Assembly (NCBI GenBank): GCA_030340625.1
Contig: JAOPHQ010006635.1
Coordinates: 1 to 64,000 of the forward strand
Direction: 5' to 3'
From: Merluccius polli
Taxonomy: Eukaryota; Chordata; Actinopteri; Gadiformes; Merlucciidae
DNA: 64,000 nt
Position numbers and translations under genes: made by a program. Positions 40,799 to 53,786 of the stretch are shown here, piece by piece (the stretch's first letter is position 1; every line of letters begins with the position of its first letter). The notes beneath the pieces were generated by a model, which saw only the letters and a program-made list of their open reading frames with translations, made no database searches and was not told where the DNA came from.

Positions 40799-42182
40799 CA
40801 GTGCGTGATCATGTTTTTAAAATATATAATGATGCAATAAGGACTAATTACGTTGCAAAAAATTACCACAGAAATAGCCCACTTTCTGACGTGACTTTAA
40901 AAGAGAGAATCAGGGTCGTCTTTGTTCATCAATTCTTCTCGTCCTCAATTCTCCTTTTCAAATTACGCTTTTCTCGCTGTTTTCCTCCTCACCCTATCCA
41001 ACATCTGTCTCCCCTTGTTTACTCGTGGTCCATCTCTCTCTGATTGGCTCTCCTCCCACTGATGATGGTGTTGATTGGTTGGGGTCATTAGGGCTGCTGC
41101 CACTAACCCCATCCTCCCCACCCTAAACCACCACCCCAGCCACCGCGTAGTTTGCAATTAGACAGACTGGGAGAGTCTCCCTGTGTCTTTTGTCGCCAAT
41201 AGCTATCCTCTCTCTTTCCATCTCTGCCTCTGTCTCTCTTTTTGTCTCTCTCTCTGTCTCACTCTCTCTCACTCTCTCTCTCAAATCTATTACATTCTCT
41301 GTCTGCCATTCTCTGGCTATCTCTCCCTCCCTCTGTCTGTCTGTCGGTGTCTCTGCCATTTTCACTCTGTCTCTCTGCATGTCTTGTCTCTTTCTCTCGG
41401 TGCCGGTGGATCACACTGCAGCAGGAGAAAAAAAAGTTGATTTGCAGTTAAGCCGAGAGTAGTGACACCAGCGCAAAGCTGTCAGAAAGTGGGGGAAAAT
41501 GAGAGAGCCGGAAAAAAGTGGGGAAAAAAAAACTAAACGGTAAAAATGTGTCTTCAAATCTGTGAAAGGAAAAGCATCAAATGAAACGGGGAGAAGAATA
41601 CAGCCTCTCAACAGATCAACAAATCTGAAAATATGTTTTCATCGATGGCCCCACCTCACCAATCTTCTGGGAGACGACCCGGCAAACGAGCGCCGCGAAA
41701 AACACATTAGCTGTTGCAACTCATCAAGCGCTGATTTGTAATTAAGTGGTCTCACGCCGACTTATAATCACAGAGTACAATCACAGGATAACATGGTGTC
41801 ACCGCCGCCATCCTGTTAAGAGTCAAGGCGAGGCCGAGGGCAGACATCAGCCGGTCCTCATTTCATTCTCTCCGTTTGGTGAAGTGCTGCGTTAACACGA
41901 CGAGAGAGAGAGAGCGGGGGAACTGGTTACAAAATCACAACAAAACACGGCTGTGAACACAAAAGACAGGACTGTGAATTTTCATTTTGTGCAATATTAA
42001 CTTTGCTAATAACACTCACCACAAAAACTAAATGTCATTGTGGTGTGGTGTGGATGCAGAGTTGCATGCAACTGCGGGGGCTGCAAACACCATACAGAAT
42101 AATAATTGAGAGTCCAAGCTCTCCCTCCCTCCCTCCCTCTCTCCCTCTCTCTTTCTTTTCCTGACCAGCTGGGGAAGGGGGG

Positions 42183-42213
<31 letters not shown>

Positions 42214-42579
42214 TGTTAATTGAAGTCGAGCGAGAGGCAGGGTTTCCTTGCCGGGACAGCCCTGTGAGAGCAGAAGCGGTCTTTGTTTCCTCAGAGCAAC
42301 CTTTAGGCTTTCTTAATTAACTATACCCACACACCCGCTGACATTGGCTCTCTCCTATAGATCTGCCATGACAGTTAATTACAAGCTCAGGAACCAAAAA
42401 AAGTGTAGCAGTGGAGTCCACCGGTCCCTAGGAGTGTCCTGTCTGGTCGCTCAAAACCCCCTTGTTCTGACAACACGCCGCTGGGATGGAGAGGTGGATG
42501 TGCTAAAGATATTCTGTCTCCTTTCGGACGGAGAGGACCTCCACCTTCTCCCCAGCCGGTCGGGCTTCAAACGGTCCAC

Positions 42580-42878
42580 TAAAACTCCATGATACCGCAG
42601 TGATAAGGTTGACCGTTAAAAAGAGGATGTTGAATGAAAAGAGGTAGTGTGATTGAGTTAGATAGATTGCTTTGCTCCAACTGAAAAATACGTTAGCAGG
42701 CAGTGCCTTTGGAGATACGGGTGCTCATAATTTGGCAGGAGGTTGGGGTTGGGAATCTTGCGCCGGGTGTGTCGAGTGTAGTGTCAAACTTATTGAGATA
42801 CAGTAACGTTGGTCTGGTGCCATGTCAGCAGGTATCCTGAATGATCATATTCCACTTGTTTACCCAATATTGTTTCAG
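42580..42878 (+). repeat. diverged interspersed repeat, copy A
   Basis: Shares long blocks in the same order with 44,641-44,925: ATACCGCAGTGATAAGGTTG, GTGTGTCGAGTGTAGTGTCA and CACTTGTTTACCCAATATTG. Differences are point changes and small indels. Confidence 0.85.
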
Positions 42879-43040
42879 AAGGAACTTAAAATGTGGACTT
42901 CTTACGGCGCTGGCCAAAAATGCCTGCCATCGACTTTAAATACCAGCATAGAAAATAGCATAGCGCAGCATAAAAAGGATGGAAGAAATGCTGGAAGCGG
43001 GGTTTAAGACATCGATATAGTTGAACATAAGATATATGTC

Positions 43041-43085
<45 letters not shown>

Positions 43086-44279
43086 GAGAGAGATGCAATA
43101 AGGATAGATAAATATCCCTATCTCTAAACAAAGGTCTAAAGCACAAAAACCAGCAGGGCTGCATTTAAATTATTTTGTGTGTGTTTTGTTTTTTATAGAC
43201 TAAGCTGTCATGCTTGTGGCTCCCCCCCCACCATTACCACACAACACAACAGATCTGCAGGTCAGCAAAGCCTTTGTGCCAAATAGTGAGAAAAAAAAAA
43301 GAAAGAAAAGTCACACAAGACAGAGACCGTATGCATGGGGTCCTCTGGCTAAGTGTTTATGAGCCCCTGGAATAAGGATACGGTAAATCACCCCGGATAA
43401 TCAGGGCCATCTCTCTGGGCCGGCTTGGAGGATGAGTTATATTTCTCATATCGCCTGGCTGTCATCCCAACTCCATCCAACCCCCCACCGCGCGTCCTCC
43501 ACCAACCGATGCGGGCGGCGGATGGGGGGGGGGGGGGGGGCTATCAGCGGCGACCTTGCCAGTGTGCCCCGGCCCAGATGGAAGTGATAGATACCGGCTC
43601 CCTATGACAGGCGGCCTTTTTGTGTAAGAAAAGCCATATTGATTCATGAACCAATAAATACAGACACAAGTGGTTTTCTCCCCCCCCTCTCCCCCCCCCC
43701 CCCTCTCCCCCCCTCACCGCCTGCCCTCTATTGGCTCGTTTCTTTTCAACCCACTGTTTTGTGTTTCTCCTCTTTCTATGTTTCCTCTATTTCTATGGAC
43801 GGGATCCACAGTAAAGCAAACATCCTTATCGCCGGATCAGTGCTCTGTGCCAGGCTAGATGGCAGGAACAAAGAGGGTCATGTGTGTGTGTGTGTGTGTG
43901 TGGGGAGGGGTCACAGGAAGGCGTGTGCGTCTTCTAGCGAGACTGAACTCTTATCTTATGTGGTAAAAGCCGTCAATGGCTGCCAGTCACAATGCTCTCT
44001 GGCCACCCGTGGAAAGAAAGGCAGGCCCAGACCCCAGACCTTGTGGCCCTGTGATAACCAGACATGAGGCCCTCCTCCCAATTTTGAAGCCCCCTGCTCT
44101 GTTCAATAGATAAAAACATCAATTATATCGTTATATCAGATAATGCTATTTTTTCTTTCTTTCTTGTGTCTCCGGATGTTTTCTTCTATTGTGCGATGGG
44201 ATCTTTTATAAATCATACTTGTGTGACCGTTGATGGTCGCTCATGACTGGTGCTGCTCCAATGACCAATCCAACTTTAT

Positions 44280-45012
44280 TGGTAAAGCATATTCAACAAC
44301 AACAGTTGTGACCAAAGTGCTGTACAATCAAATTAGCAGAAACCATAAAACAACACAATAAAAACACAATGGCCAGTTTAACAGACAAAAGGCCAACAAA
44401 ACAATGAAAGCAATGAGACCATAAGAGACAGAAAGGCAACGCTCCTACTGGGTTTAAGCCAAGGAATAAAGATGTGTTTGGAGAAGAGATATAAAAACAG
44501 GCGGTGTAGTTGCCAGCCTAACATGCAGAGGCAACTCGTTCCCCAATTTGGGGGGTAAAACCTGCAGAGGTGCGACCCACGTCAGTGTGTCGCCTTCGGC
44601 AGTCTCCCAGTTCTCTGGGCAAGCCCTTCAAATGTTCCTCTAAAACTGATGATACCGCAGTGATAAGGTTGACCGTTAAAAGAGGACGAGGGATGAAAAG
44701 AGGTCGTGAGATTGAGTTAGATTGCTTTGCTGCAATAAAAAAAACAACAACTGAAAAATCCATTAGCAGACGGTTATATGCAGAGCGACTTTGTAGATAC
44801 CGCTACTCATTAAGGAATCTCGCTCTGGTGTGTCGAGTGTAGTGTCAGATGTATTGAGATACGATAATGTTGGTCTGGTATCCTGAATGGTCGTATTTCA
44901 CTTGTTTACCCAATATTGTCTTGAGTTTGGGGGATACGACTGCAAAGGTGTGACCCGCATCATCCTGTCGGCCTTCAGCAGTCTCCCGTTTCTCTGGGCC
45001 AGCTTGGCCTTC
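44280..45012 (+). repeat. interspersed repeat cluster, copy B plus flanking units
   Basis: 44,641-44,925 is copy B of the repeat at 42.6 kb. On either side (44,563-44,635 and 44,945-45,012) are two further related units with the blocks GCAGTCTCCC and TTCTCTGGGC. The left part (ACCAAAGTGCTGTACAATCA, A-rich, then TGGGTTTAAGCC) resembles widespread teleost interspersed repeats. No coding capacity is seen. Confidence 0.65.
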
Positions 45013-47927
45013 GCTCGCTCCGCTACAGAAACGTAATTCCTCACCGAAGTGCTAGATGCCAATCGTTAGGCTGATATAAAACTGTATGCGTTTTGTGTGC
45101 CGTCCTCCTTCCATGCTTCTGTATTGTCCTTGTGTAGTACAAGTTGTGCCAAAAGCACAATTAACAATTACAAATCTTTTTATCCTTTGTTATTAGTTTT
45201 TAGCTTTCGAAAATGATTGCGGGGAGGCAATTTGTTTTGTTTTTTTGAGTTTAAACCATTTAAGCCATTCGCCTTTTAAATGTACCGTATTGATTATGTA
45301 GCGTTGAGGTATTGTGTTGAGCAGAGAGGCCGTCTGTCAACGTTTAGTCTCAGGCCTGTCGGTATTGGCTATTGTTCTTAATGTATTCCCGCCCAACTAA
45401 TATCCAGTGAGAAATTAGCTGTCAGGGCGTCGTAAAACGCAGGAGATAGCATCTTGTGTCTACAGATCCGCAATTAATCAACATCACCGGTGGACGTTAT
45501 ATTGTTATACTATCGCTGTCATTGCGTAGTTCAATAGCAGGATTAATTTCTGCAATACACACGGAGGAAGGGCAAGATGGCCGATTATTTGATTGCCACT
45601 CTCACTTCTTACTGTCACTGAAATACTGCTGCGCTGTAAGAGAACCAGGCCTACATGACCCCAAACGCCCCCGCAGGACATCGGCATGAAAGTCAAGGTT
45701 ATCTTTTTTCTCGGGCTGTACTCGACTCAGAGCCTGTTCAATCGAATATTTGAAGATTTGGGACACAAAAAAGGAAGAAATCTCCAGTTTTACACGCTAT
45801 TACTGTAACCGGTTTACGGAAGCAAGTTGAAGTGACATTAATCCATTGGCTCAATCCAACCGTAGGACCCAGACTGGGGATCACCTCTCTTCTTGCCCTG
45901 CTTTAACGCCATTGCCGACTGTCCCATATAGTTCCCCCCGCTTGATCAAGTCAAGTTAACATACTTAGTTCCTCCAGATCTTTTTTTACAATAATGGTCC
46001 GGATACTTTTCGCCAGTGCGGCGCCACTTGCCTGTCGAGTTATTTTTTTTATATGTGTAGGTCTCTCGTTAAATCTAACATGAAATACGTCTCCGAGTGA
46101 AGCTCTCTCTCGTAATAATTATTTTCTCTTCCCCGTAATTAATATGCAATGAAATGCCTGTACTATATCTTAAGCCTCTGTATCAAACTTCATGTGGTTA
46201 TTATAACGCACACTTAAAAAAAAAACGGCCGCGGTTTGCTCCCTGAACGACGATTTGACCGGTCGACTTTTAGGGCAGAGCCCTACTTTCTACACAGTGC
46301 GGTTGATTGAAGTCGGTCCGTAGCGGCGGTGTTTCCTGGTCAGGGCGGTTATGGAGGAGGAGAGCAGTGGTCATCGGTTCCTGCAGGACCGACCATTAAG
46401 CTTGGTAATTAACCGACTTGACATTCTGCCACAGCTTAGCCTGCCTATGGATTCGTCTACAAAGTTAATCACAAGCTAATTAAGTCACCCCCAGTGGTGG
46501 AGGGCTGGATGTTCCTGTGTGCGTACGTTTCTCTTGTTTTGTAATTGTTCATTTAAAGTATTTTAAACGGAAAAGAGTAAGTGTGGTGTGTGTGTGTGTG
46601 TGTGTATGTGTGTGCGTGTCGGAAACTATTTAAGATGATCCACCCTGGGGTCCGGACTGTCAGAGGCTCTGTGTGTCTATGGTAATTTACTCCATTGCTA
46701 ATTTACCTTGTAATATACACCGTGCACAATATTGACTGCGACCATGGGGGAGTCTGGAGACGGCGGAGTAGCCGGCGTTGCGGTCGTGTTTAGTTTGCAT
46801 GGAAAGGGGCCCCGGCCGTATCGTCGAACACACGGTCCAAAGGCTCCTCTGCGGATGAGCGGCCCGGTTGTTACACGGTGCAACGGTATACCGGTTGTTA
46901 AAATTCCTAGAACAAATCAGGGCTTAATCCAATCAACACACACTAATTGACACACGGTCGACCTGATAGAAGGCCAACCAATGGCATGCATGCTAAGTGA
47001 AATATAATTATCCTCACCTCCGTCTCATCTCATTAAACGTTATATACCCTACAAACACTGCAGAGTCCTCATCGTAAACCTGTCAAAACAAACGATGAGC
47101 ATGCATTTTGATTTTATTTATTTATTTATTTTTACCACAGCCTCTATTACAAGGGAAAGTGGAGAATTTGAAAAGATACACATGGCCATTTGTTTAAAAT
47201 TATTCATTCACTTTTTGCCAGATTTTAGCCATTATGTTTGGTTTTCTGCTGCTACTGTTTTGTCCACTTCATTATCTCATTTATAGCTCATGCAGTCCAA
47301 ATATATGCAAAGTACACAACTTTGACTTTGGCACCATGTATTAACTCGGTAGAAATTAAATTGAGGGCAAACCACTTGATATTATTTCCCCTTTTTTATT
47401 TATTTAAGTGCCAACGCCACCAAACGTCTCAGAATGATGTCACTTGTCATTGTGTGTTTGACTCGTAACGCTGGCAGTTTGAAAATCAAATTACGGTTTA
47501 ATTCTGGCTAACCACAATGCTGCCGGAGGAATATTTAATCACATTCTCGTGTGAAAAATGAGACGGGCCATACTTTCAATTACATTTCGGCATAAAAGGA
47601 TTGTTAATCCTGCCTCCCTCGCTGGTAAAAGCTGTTAATGAATTTGCTCATCCTAAAAAGATCCCGTTACTTTTCAACTTGGAGGGGGAAACGAATGCAT
47701 CCTTTTGCTCCCCCGTCGCACGGTGGGGGTGCGTTGACTGTAATGGATGCAAATGTATTCACAGCAAGGTCAAGCGGTGTGTTTTGGTGAAGCTCCTTAT
47801 CTCGATGTACAAATGTGTATCAGCCACAGATGATCTTGTATCGTAAAAAGTCCAGGTCGGCGCTGGAGCCGCCTGACCGGACGCTGCCGGCCCATATTTG
47901 ACCGGTTGACAAAATAGCGTATTATTG

Positions 47928-47970
47928 TTTAATATCTTCAGTCTGTTGTTGCAGACCGAAGATATTAAAA
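47928..47970. repeat. short near-perfect hairpin
   Basis: TTTAATATCTTC-A-GTCTG pairs with CAGAC-C-GAAGATATTAAA across a 6-base loop (TTGTTG), with one mismatch. It is shorter than a usual pre-miRNA. Confidence 0.85.
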
Positions 47971-48338
47971 AAAGGTCAGCACTATCGCAGATGGTAAAAA
48001 ATGATTAATATACAGTTTTGCATTTGTTTAGCCGCGGAAAACGTTTCAGTTTCCAATTTCATCCTGGTGAGAGGAAACATGAGAGAAACCAACACGGTAA
48101 TGAACTGTGCTCGGTAACCGGGCGGTAACCAGCCGGTAACCAGGCCAACGGTTTGGAGCCGTGATGGATGGCGCATTAACTCCTCGGGACCCCATTCCGG
48201 TGTCACTGTGCATTACATGAATTAGGACCAACAAATGTGCCGGCGCACAAGAGGTGGTTCTGGGCTGCTGCACCCGCCGCCACCTTCAGACGTTCCTACC
48301 GGCCCCTCACCACATCGAATTAAACGACTGAAAGACTT

Positions 48339-48394
<56 letters not shown>
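48339..48394 (+). repeat. (GT)n microsatellite
   Basis: Pure GT tract of about 54 bp. Confidence 0.95.
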
Positions 48395-48395
<1 letters not shown>

Positions 48396-48791
48396 GGTAC
48401 CTCTGTTGTTGGTACTTTCCACGGGGCGCTTAAGCTAAAGCCAGCAAATTAATTCAGCTGAATGTACACATGCATTGAATCAACAATCTGCTTTGTCTCC
48501 TCCATGCCTTTACAAATCTCCTACATGATAAATGGGTCTTTTGGTTATCTCCTTACTCTCTCTCTCCCTCTCTCTCTCGCTTGCTCTCTCGCTCTCTCTC
48601 TCATGCTCTCGCTCGCTCTTTCTCTCTTTGTTCTCCTCTGATCTGCATAAGAACTGATCCAGGTCTCTGGGTCTCGCTGATTTTGACTCCAGAGTTGGCC
48701 TTTTATTCTCCGCCCAGGCAGGCAGGGTCTGGTTGGATGTGAGTGGGAGTATGCGTGGGTCGGCTGTCTCGACGTTTCACTCGTGCGTGCA

Positions 48792-48816
48792 CATACATAC
48801 ATACATACGCGCACAC

Positions 48817-48872
<56 letters not shown>
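48792..48872 (+). repeat. (CATA)n/(CA)n microsatellite
   Basis: CATACATA units followed by a long CA tract. Confidence 0.94.
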
Positions 48873-48873
<1 letters not shown>

Positions 48874-50385
48874 AAGAGCCATGCACTTGCATGCAAACAT
48901 TCAGATTTGCAGACACATTTACTATCTATCTCTGTCTGTCTCTCTCTCTCTCTCTCCCCTCTCCCCTCTCTCACTCTAGTACAGGCAAGTGCACATAAAC
49001 ACAGACTACACACACACTATTCACACACACACACACACACTACACACTACACACACACGTATAGATGACACGGTCACCGTCATTAGACCTTCACAGGCAT
49101 CTGCTCCGGCTACGATACGTGATGTGATCCCTCACCTTCGACATGACAGGCGGCCATTTAGCGGGGGAATTTATGCCGCCCCTGCCCTTTATCAATGCAG
49201 CCTCTGCAGGGAGGGGGGCGTGAGCGTCACAAAGCATCCTAACTTTGATTTGTTGTTACTACTTTTACTGGGCCGGACAGTGGGGGCCGACACGGCGGCG
49301 CTTTTGGCGAAGCTCTGATGGATTCCCGAAGGTATGCGGGGTGTGCTGTATGTGTGTGTGTGTGTGTGAGCGCGTGTGTGTGTGCGTGTGTAAGTGTACA
49401 TGGTGTGAATGCGTTTTGGTACATTGGCTGACGTCGTTGTGTTGTAGAGTCAAGGAGGATTTTTTATTTTTTATAAGGATTCTTCCTCTTCCGCCAAAAA
49501 CGTCTGTGATTTGTGATTTTTTTTGTCGATTTATTTCGAGAATTAGTTAGATGCCGAGGTATACGAGGTCAGGAAGTGAATACAATATCAAATCGAGCGA
49601 AATGCACGCAGCACGTCCAACCAAGTAACGTAGCTGCCGCGTTATATTCTTTATTTTCCCCCGTGCAAAAAAAAATAATCACTTTTTACAACGTTGAGTA
49701 ATCGCAAAAAAAAACAAAACACTTTTAATGAGTGAATCATACGAGGCTGGGGAAATTAGCCTTGAGGATGTCGTCTTATTTAATGTCCACATAAAAGTGT
49801 GTATAGAAAGAGAGCATGCACTCAGTTGTTATCTCTCCGCACCACAAATCAATGCGGGGCGCATCGCCGGGATTAAAAATGACCGGAGGCGCCGTTCAGC
49901 CGATTAGCATTCATAGCGCGGACGCTGGAGTGTGGCCTTGTTGGGCTGATAACTTGCTTTAATAAAACAATTAAAACTCTGCATTGTAATAACTTCTGTG
50001 GGGTCCAATGTTAACTTTTAATTGCTATTAGTAATGGAACTGCAACTCCGAGCCCTAGTTAACATCATACGGGACGTGACTACCTGCGTGTTTGCTGATA
50101 AGGATATTGGTTCGCCGGCATGTGTTGAATAGTGTTTGCACACCAGCTGGGACGGTGAGTGGAAGTGGAGAGGATATCCATCAAGTCTCCGACCGAATGC
50201 CTTGAATTTATCTCGCCGGCCTTTGCGACTGCTATTCCTAATCAATAAATAAAAGAAGGCCGCTCAATCTATATTTGTGTCGTGTTGGCAGGGCTGCCAA
50301 AATGTCGCCTGGCCTATAGACGAGTCAATAGCCTAACAAATACATATTGATGGTCGTTTGGTCGAAATTGGTTGACAATGTCAAT

Positions 50386-50414
50386 GGATCCATACCCTTG
50401 GTCAGGTATGGATC
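50386..50414. repeat. short inverted repeat
   Basis: GGATCCATACC and GGTATGGATCC flank an 8-base centre. Confidence 0.8.
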
Positions 50415-51639
50415 CGCTTCTCCTGTGAACACTCACATGGGCGTACGAACAGGAAGCTCAGCCATTCATTTCCTCCTCCCTCATGTAATAATAGCTGTTG
50501 TGGCGAGTGACAGTGACTGACACCGGTCTAGAAAAAAAAAAAAAAAATTTAATATATTTGGATATATAGACAGTTGGAGGGTGTTATCGCTGCAAGCTGC
50601 CACGGAGGAGACATGTTATGAATTTTTCAATGATGCCGAAACAAGGTGACATCAGCTGTGTGTGTGTGTGTGTGCGTGCGTGCGTGCACACCGACGTGCC
50701 ACACACGCATCGAACATCTCTCCCCGCCTGAACGGCTCGGTCGAATGTATTTCCAACGGGCCCATTGTTTGCCAACGTATAAATGTATTCGGCGACAACT
50801 AAAATATTCCCAATTATTATTTATTTCCCTCCTCACAAATTAAAAAATAACCCCACATCTAACACGTTTCAAGGGGGCTGTCATCTCGTCCTCCTATAGT
50901 GTGGATGTCAACATCTCCCCAGAGTGTCACATTTACCCGTCCTGTTTTCCATCTCCCGAGCTCAAGTGTCCCCCCCCCCCCCCCCCCCCCCGCTGTGAGC
51001 CCTCAGCCTCCAATTCCATCTCCAAAGGCGAGAGTTGTGAACTGGAGGAGAGTGAATTATTCAAATCAAAGCGCTCTGAGTGTGGTATGGAAATTTAGGA
51101 GTCATCATCGGCGGCGGCGGGACTCCATAACAAGCTCACTTATCGTGGCCTTAGCCGAGTGCGGCGCATATTACAATATGTTTGCCGTAGTGAGTGTTTT
51201 TACCACAAACGTGAACGAGTCAAAATAAATGAGATGCATATAAATGATTTTATATATATATATATATATATACTGTATATATATAAAAAGTATCCGGACT
51301 CTGCCTCCGAATGAACATTCAGTTAGGGCCCTTTTAAAACCATGATAATCCTCATATGTTGTATTATTTATCCGTCTGTATTTATTTTACAATGGCATCG
51401 TATGTGTCACAACATATCGACTCGGATCGCAGAATTTCTCATGCACGCCGCACGAACAACAAACACAGAAACGACACGGAAATCTACGCACGATAACGAT
51501 AACCGAAGCGTTTCACGTCGTACATATGTGTGAATGTTTGTCTGTGTTACCCCCCCCCCTTCATTTTAGTCACAGTGTTCATACGCTCCCTCGGCTGTTA
51601 TTGATTGGCCGATCTATGGACGGAGAAAATGGACGCACA

Positions 51640-51960
51640 AAACGGATGTGAAGAGCGCCCGATCGCCCCGGAAGGTCACCGGGTGGCGGCGCGGCGCGGC
51701 TACGGCCTGTAATCACCTATATTAATCCTGTGCGGGGGCTCGGCTTTTACCAGAGACATCGTATCTGTCCGCTGTGACTTATCGATCTCATAAGACGTTA
51801 CTGGTGACGGCGGCGCGGCGCAGTGCAGCAGTCGACTTGCGGCCGCAAACCGAACGGCGGCGGCACCCGAGACGAGCCGTCGAGGAGGAAGATGACGATG
51901 ACGACGCGGCGGCGCGAGCCGGAGCTTAAAAACCATCTCGCCGGTTCTCAGTCCCCTTAA
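51640..51960. promoter_or_regulatory. CpG-rich island inside the presumed pdzrn4 intron
   Basis: This stretch has many CpG dinucleotides (GGCGGCGCGGCGCGGC, GGCGGCGCGGCGCAG, GACGACGCGGCGGCGCGAGC). It is followed by an AT-rich unique block (51,955-52,040) with TAATTGAAATG-type text. It could be a CpG-island promoter, for example for a short isoform, or a constrained regulatory element. No exon with a donor was confirmed. Confidence 0.35.
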
Positions 51961-52289
51961 TGCGCCGAGGAAATCCAATTTCACATTGTCGTAATTGAAA
52001 TGTATTTTGTCGGCCATACAGTGGCAAGTCGACAATCATTTATCCGGCCCTGTATTTTTTTTCTCTCTCTCTCTCTTTCGCTCTCTCCGAGGGGATACGC
52101 TTTGTTCTTCTAGAGTGTTGGGAGAGCTTTATGAGTGGTATTAAATGAATAGTCAAGGAAAACAAAAAAAGTACATTACGTCTCGTCATTACGTCCCCGT
52201 TGAATTGTTTAACCGCCCGGGTAAGGAAACTGAAACTAACTGGAAAGAGTCTGCCATGACTGCGCTGTATCATCCAACTTGGGTAGGGT

Positions 52290-52576
52290 TGAGGAGGTGT
52301 GTGTGTGTGTGTGTGTGCGTGCGCTGTACACTGGACAATAACACACATTTTAGCAATGTGTGTGTGTTGGTGTGTGTGTGTGTGTGTGTATTGGTGTCTG
52401 TTGGCATGTGTGTGTGTTTGTGTTGGTGTGTGTGTGTGTGTGTGTGTGTTAGTGTGTGTTGGTACGTGTGTGTGTGTTGGTGTGTGTGTGTATTGGTGTC
52501 TGTTGGCGTGTGTGTGTGTGTGTGTGTGCGTGTGTGCGTGCGTGCGTGCGTGCGCTGTACACTGGACAATAACACA
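52290..52576 (+). repeat. GT-rich minisatellite with duplicated unique flank
   Basis: The 23-base flank starting GCGCTGTACACTGGACAATA occurs at 52,320 and again at 52,552, on either side of a GT/GTTGGT array. Within the array, TATTGGTGTCTGTTGGC also occurs twice (about 52,389 and 52,491). The whole block is an internally duplicated minisatellite. Confidence 0.85.
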
Positions 52577-52710
52577 ACAGGATAGGCGCTGGGCTATACA
52601 GTGTTGGACTCCCCGCCACAAAGGTCCTGGATCCGATCCCCAATGTCCACACCTTGCCTCCCTTTGCTCCTCGACGACACAAACCTGAATTCACATAACT
52701 CTGCATTCAT
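52577..52710 (+). mobile_element. tRNA-type SINE copy (family 2)
   Basis: GATAGGCGCTGGGCTATACA (box-A side), TCCTGGATCCGATCCCC (degenerate box B), AATGTCCACACC, TTTGCTCCT and CTGAATTCACATAACTC follow in the same order as the copy at 4.5 kb. It begins exactly where the GT minisatellite ends. Confidence 0.5.
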
Positions 52711-52951
52711 GAAGGCGTCCGCGTAATCGAGTACGACCCGTATCTCCCTAATCGTTTTTTTAAAACATCTTCTCCGTCTTCTCCTCGGCCCGCTGCAGCG
52801 GTATGTTATTATAAGACTCGCGTGTCGCGTCCCCAGCGGTGTCACACAGATCAAGGTCTGGGCTAATATAGTCATCACAGCCCATCTGATGCATCAACCT
52901 TAGCCTCCTAAGCCTCCAAGGCTCTCTATGGATCAGGGGAGGGGTTGCGGT

Positions 52952-52952
<1 letters not shown>

Positions 52953-53000
<48 letters not shown>

Positions 53001-53011
53001 GGGGGGGGGGA
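52953..53011 (+). repeat. (GT)n followed by poly-G
   Basis: GT tract of about 40 bp followed by TC and a run of about 14 G. Confidence 0.93.
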
Positions 53012-53762
53012 GTGGTGGTGCGTAGGCAGCCATAGTATCGCCCTTCATACCCCTCGGTCACGCTGGAAACATGGAGCATGAAGAGGTCCATTACTACTTC
53101 TCCTCCTCCTCTTCTTCCTCCTCCTCCTCCTCCGCCCCCCCCACTCCCCCAACTGTACTTTGCCGGTCCTCCCTCGACACGGTTCACATGTAGTCCAAGC
53201 AGAAATAACACGGAAGTTCAGCGGGGCCGCATTGCGGGGAACGGTGATCCCCGCGCGGCGGCGTGCGAGCGGGCAAGCTGGGGTTTGGTTTCCCGGCTTC
53301 GCAAGAGACGGAGCGGATAAATAAATGAGTCGTACGCGAGGAAGCGCAATCATTTAACGACTTTCCATGTAATTATGGGGGAAGTGGGGGAGGGGGGGGG
53401 GTGTTGGGTGCTTTCCGTGGCACTAATTACTTATTGTAGCGTGGGCTTCATCGCTGTTGGCCATCTTTGTTATAGCATGATTGTTATGTAGCCTAATGGA
53501 GACCGCCTATTCGGTGCATGTTGCGTGTCAGCGTGTGCGTGACGGCGTCTATACACACACACACACACACACACGTACGTATTTAAACCTATTTTTCACC
53601 CCCCCCCATGTTCTTGACTCCTAATCTGACATGACTGCACCCCTCAAGTGTTTTTGAGGGCTGCAACCGCTGCGAGTCTTCCTCACTGTAGTAGTAATAT
53701 TAATAATAACAGCAGGCCAGCACAGCTCACAGTGGCGTGTGCATGCTCAGTGAAATTCAAGA

Positions 53763-53786
53763 GGGGGGGGGGGGGGGGGGGGGGGG
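53763..53786 (+). repeat. poly-G run
   Basis: Uninterrupted G run of about 24 bases. Confidence 0.95.

Larger units (their letters stand above)
40799..51580 (+). other. pdzrn4: pdzrn4 intron, later part
   Basis: No exon is supported. A CT-rich tract fills 41,200-41,410, a GA tract lies at 42,185-42,215, and an AT array at 43,043-43,082. A diverged repeat pair occupies 42.58-42.88 and 44.56-45.01 kb. Unique AT-rich stretches (45.2-46.5, 47.0-48.2 and 49.5-50.6 kb) contain many ATTA/TAAT homeobox-type cores and few simple repeats. They are candidates for conserved non-coding sequence. Confidence 0.4.

Noticed and set aside
48733..49068. Open frames of Thr-His or Val-Cys repeats here and at 5.2, 24.7, 26.4, 28.0, 52.3 and 55.5 kb
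   Set aside because: They are CA/GT microsatellites read in frame; the opposite strand gives equally long frames.
51700..52035. Minus-strand 111-codon frame over the CpG-rich block
   Set aside because: No similarity recognised, and composition follows the CpG-rich DNA; without splice or promoter support it is not called a gene.
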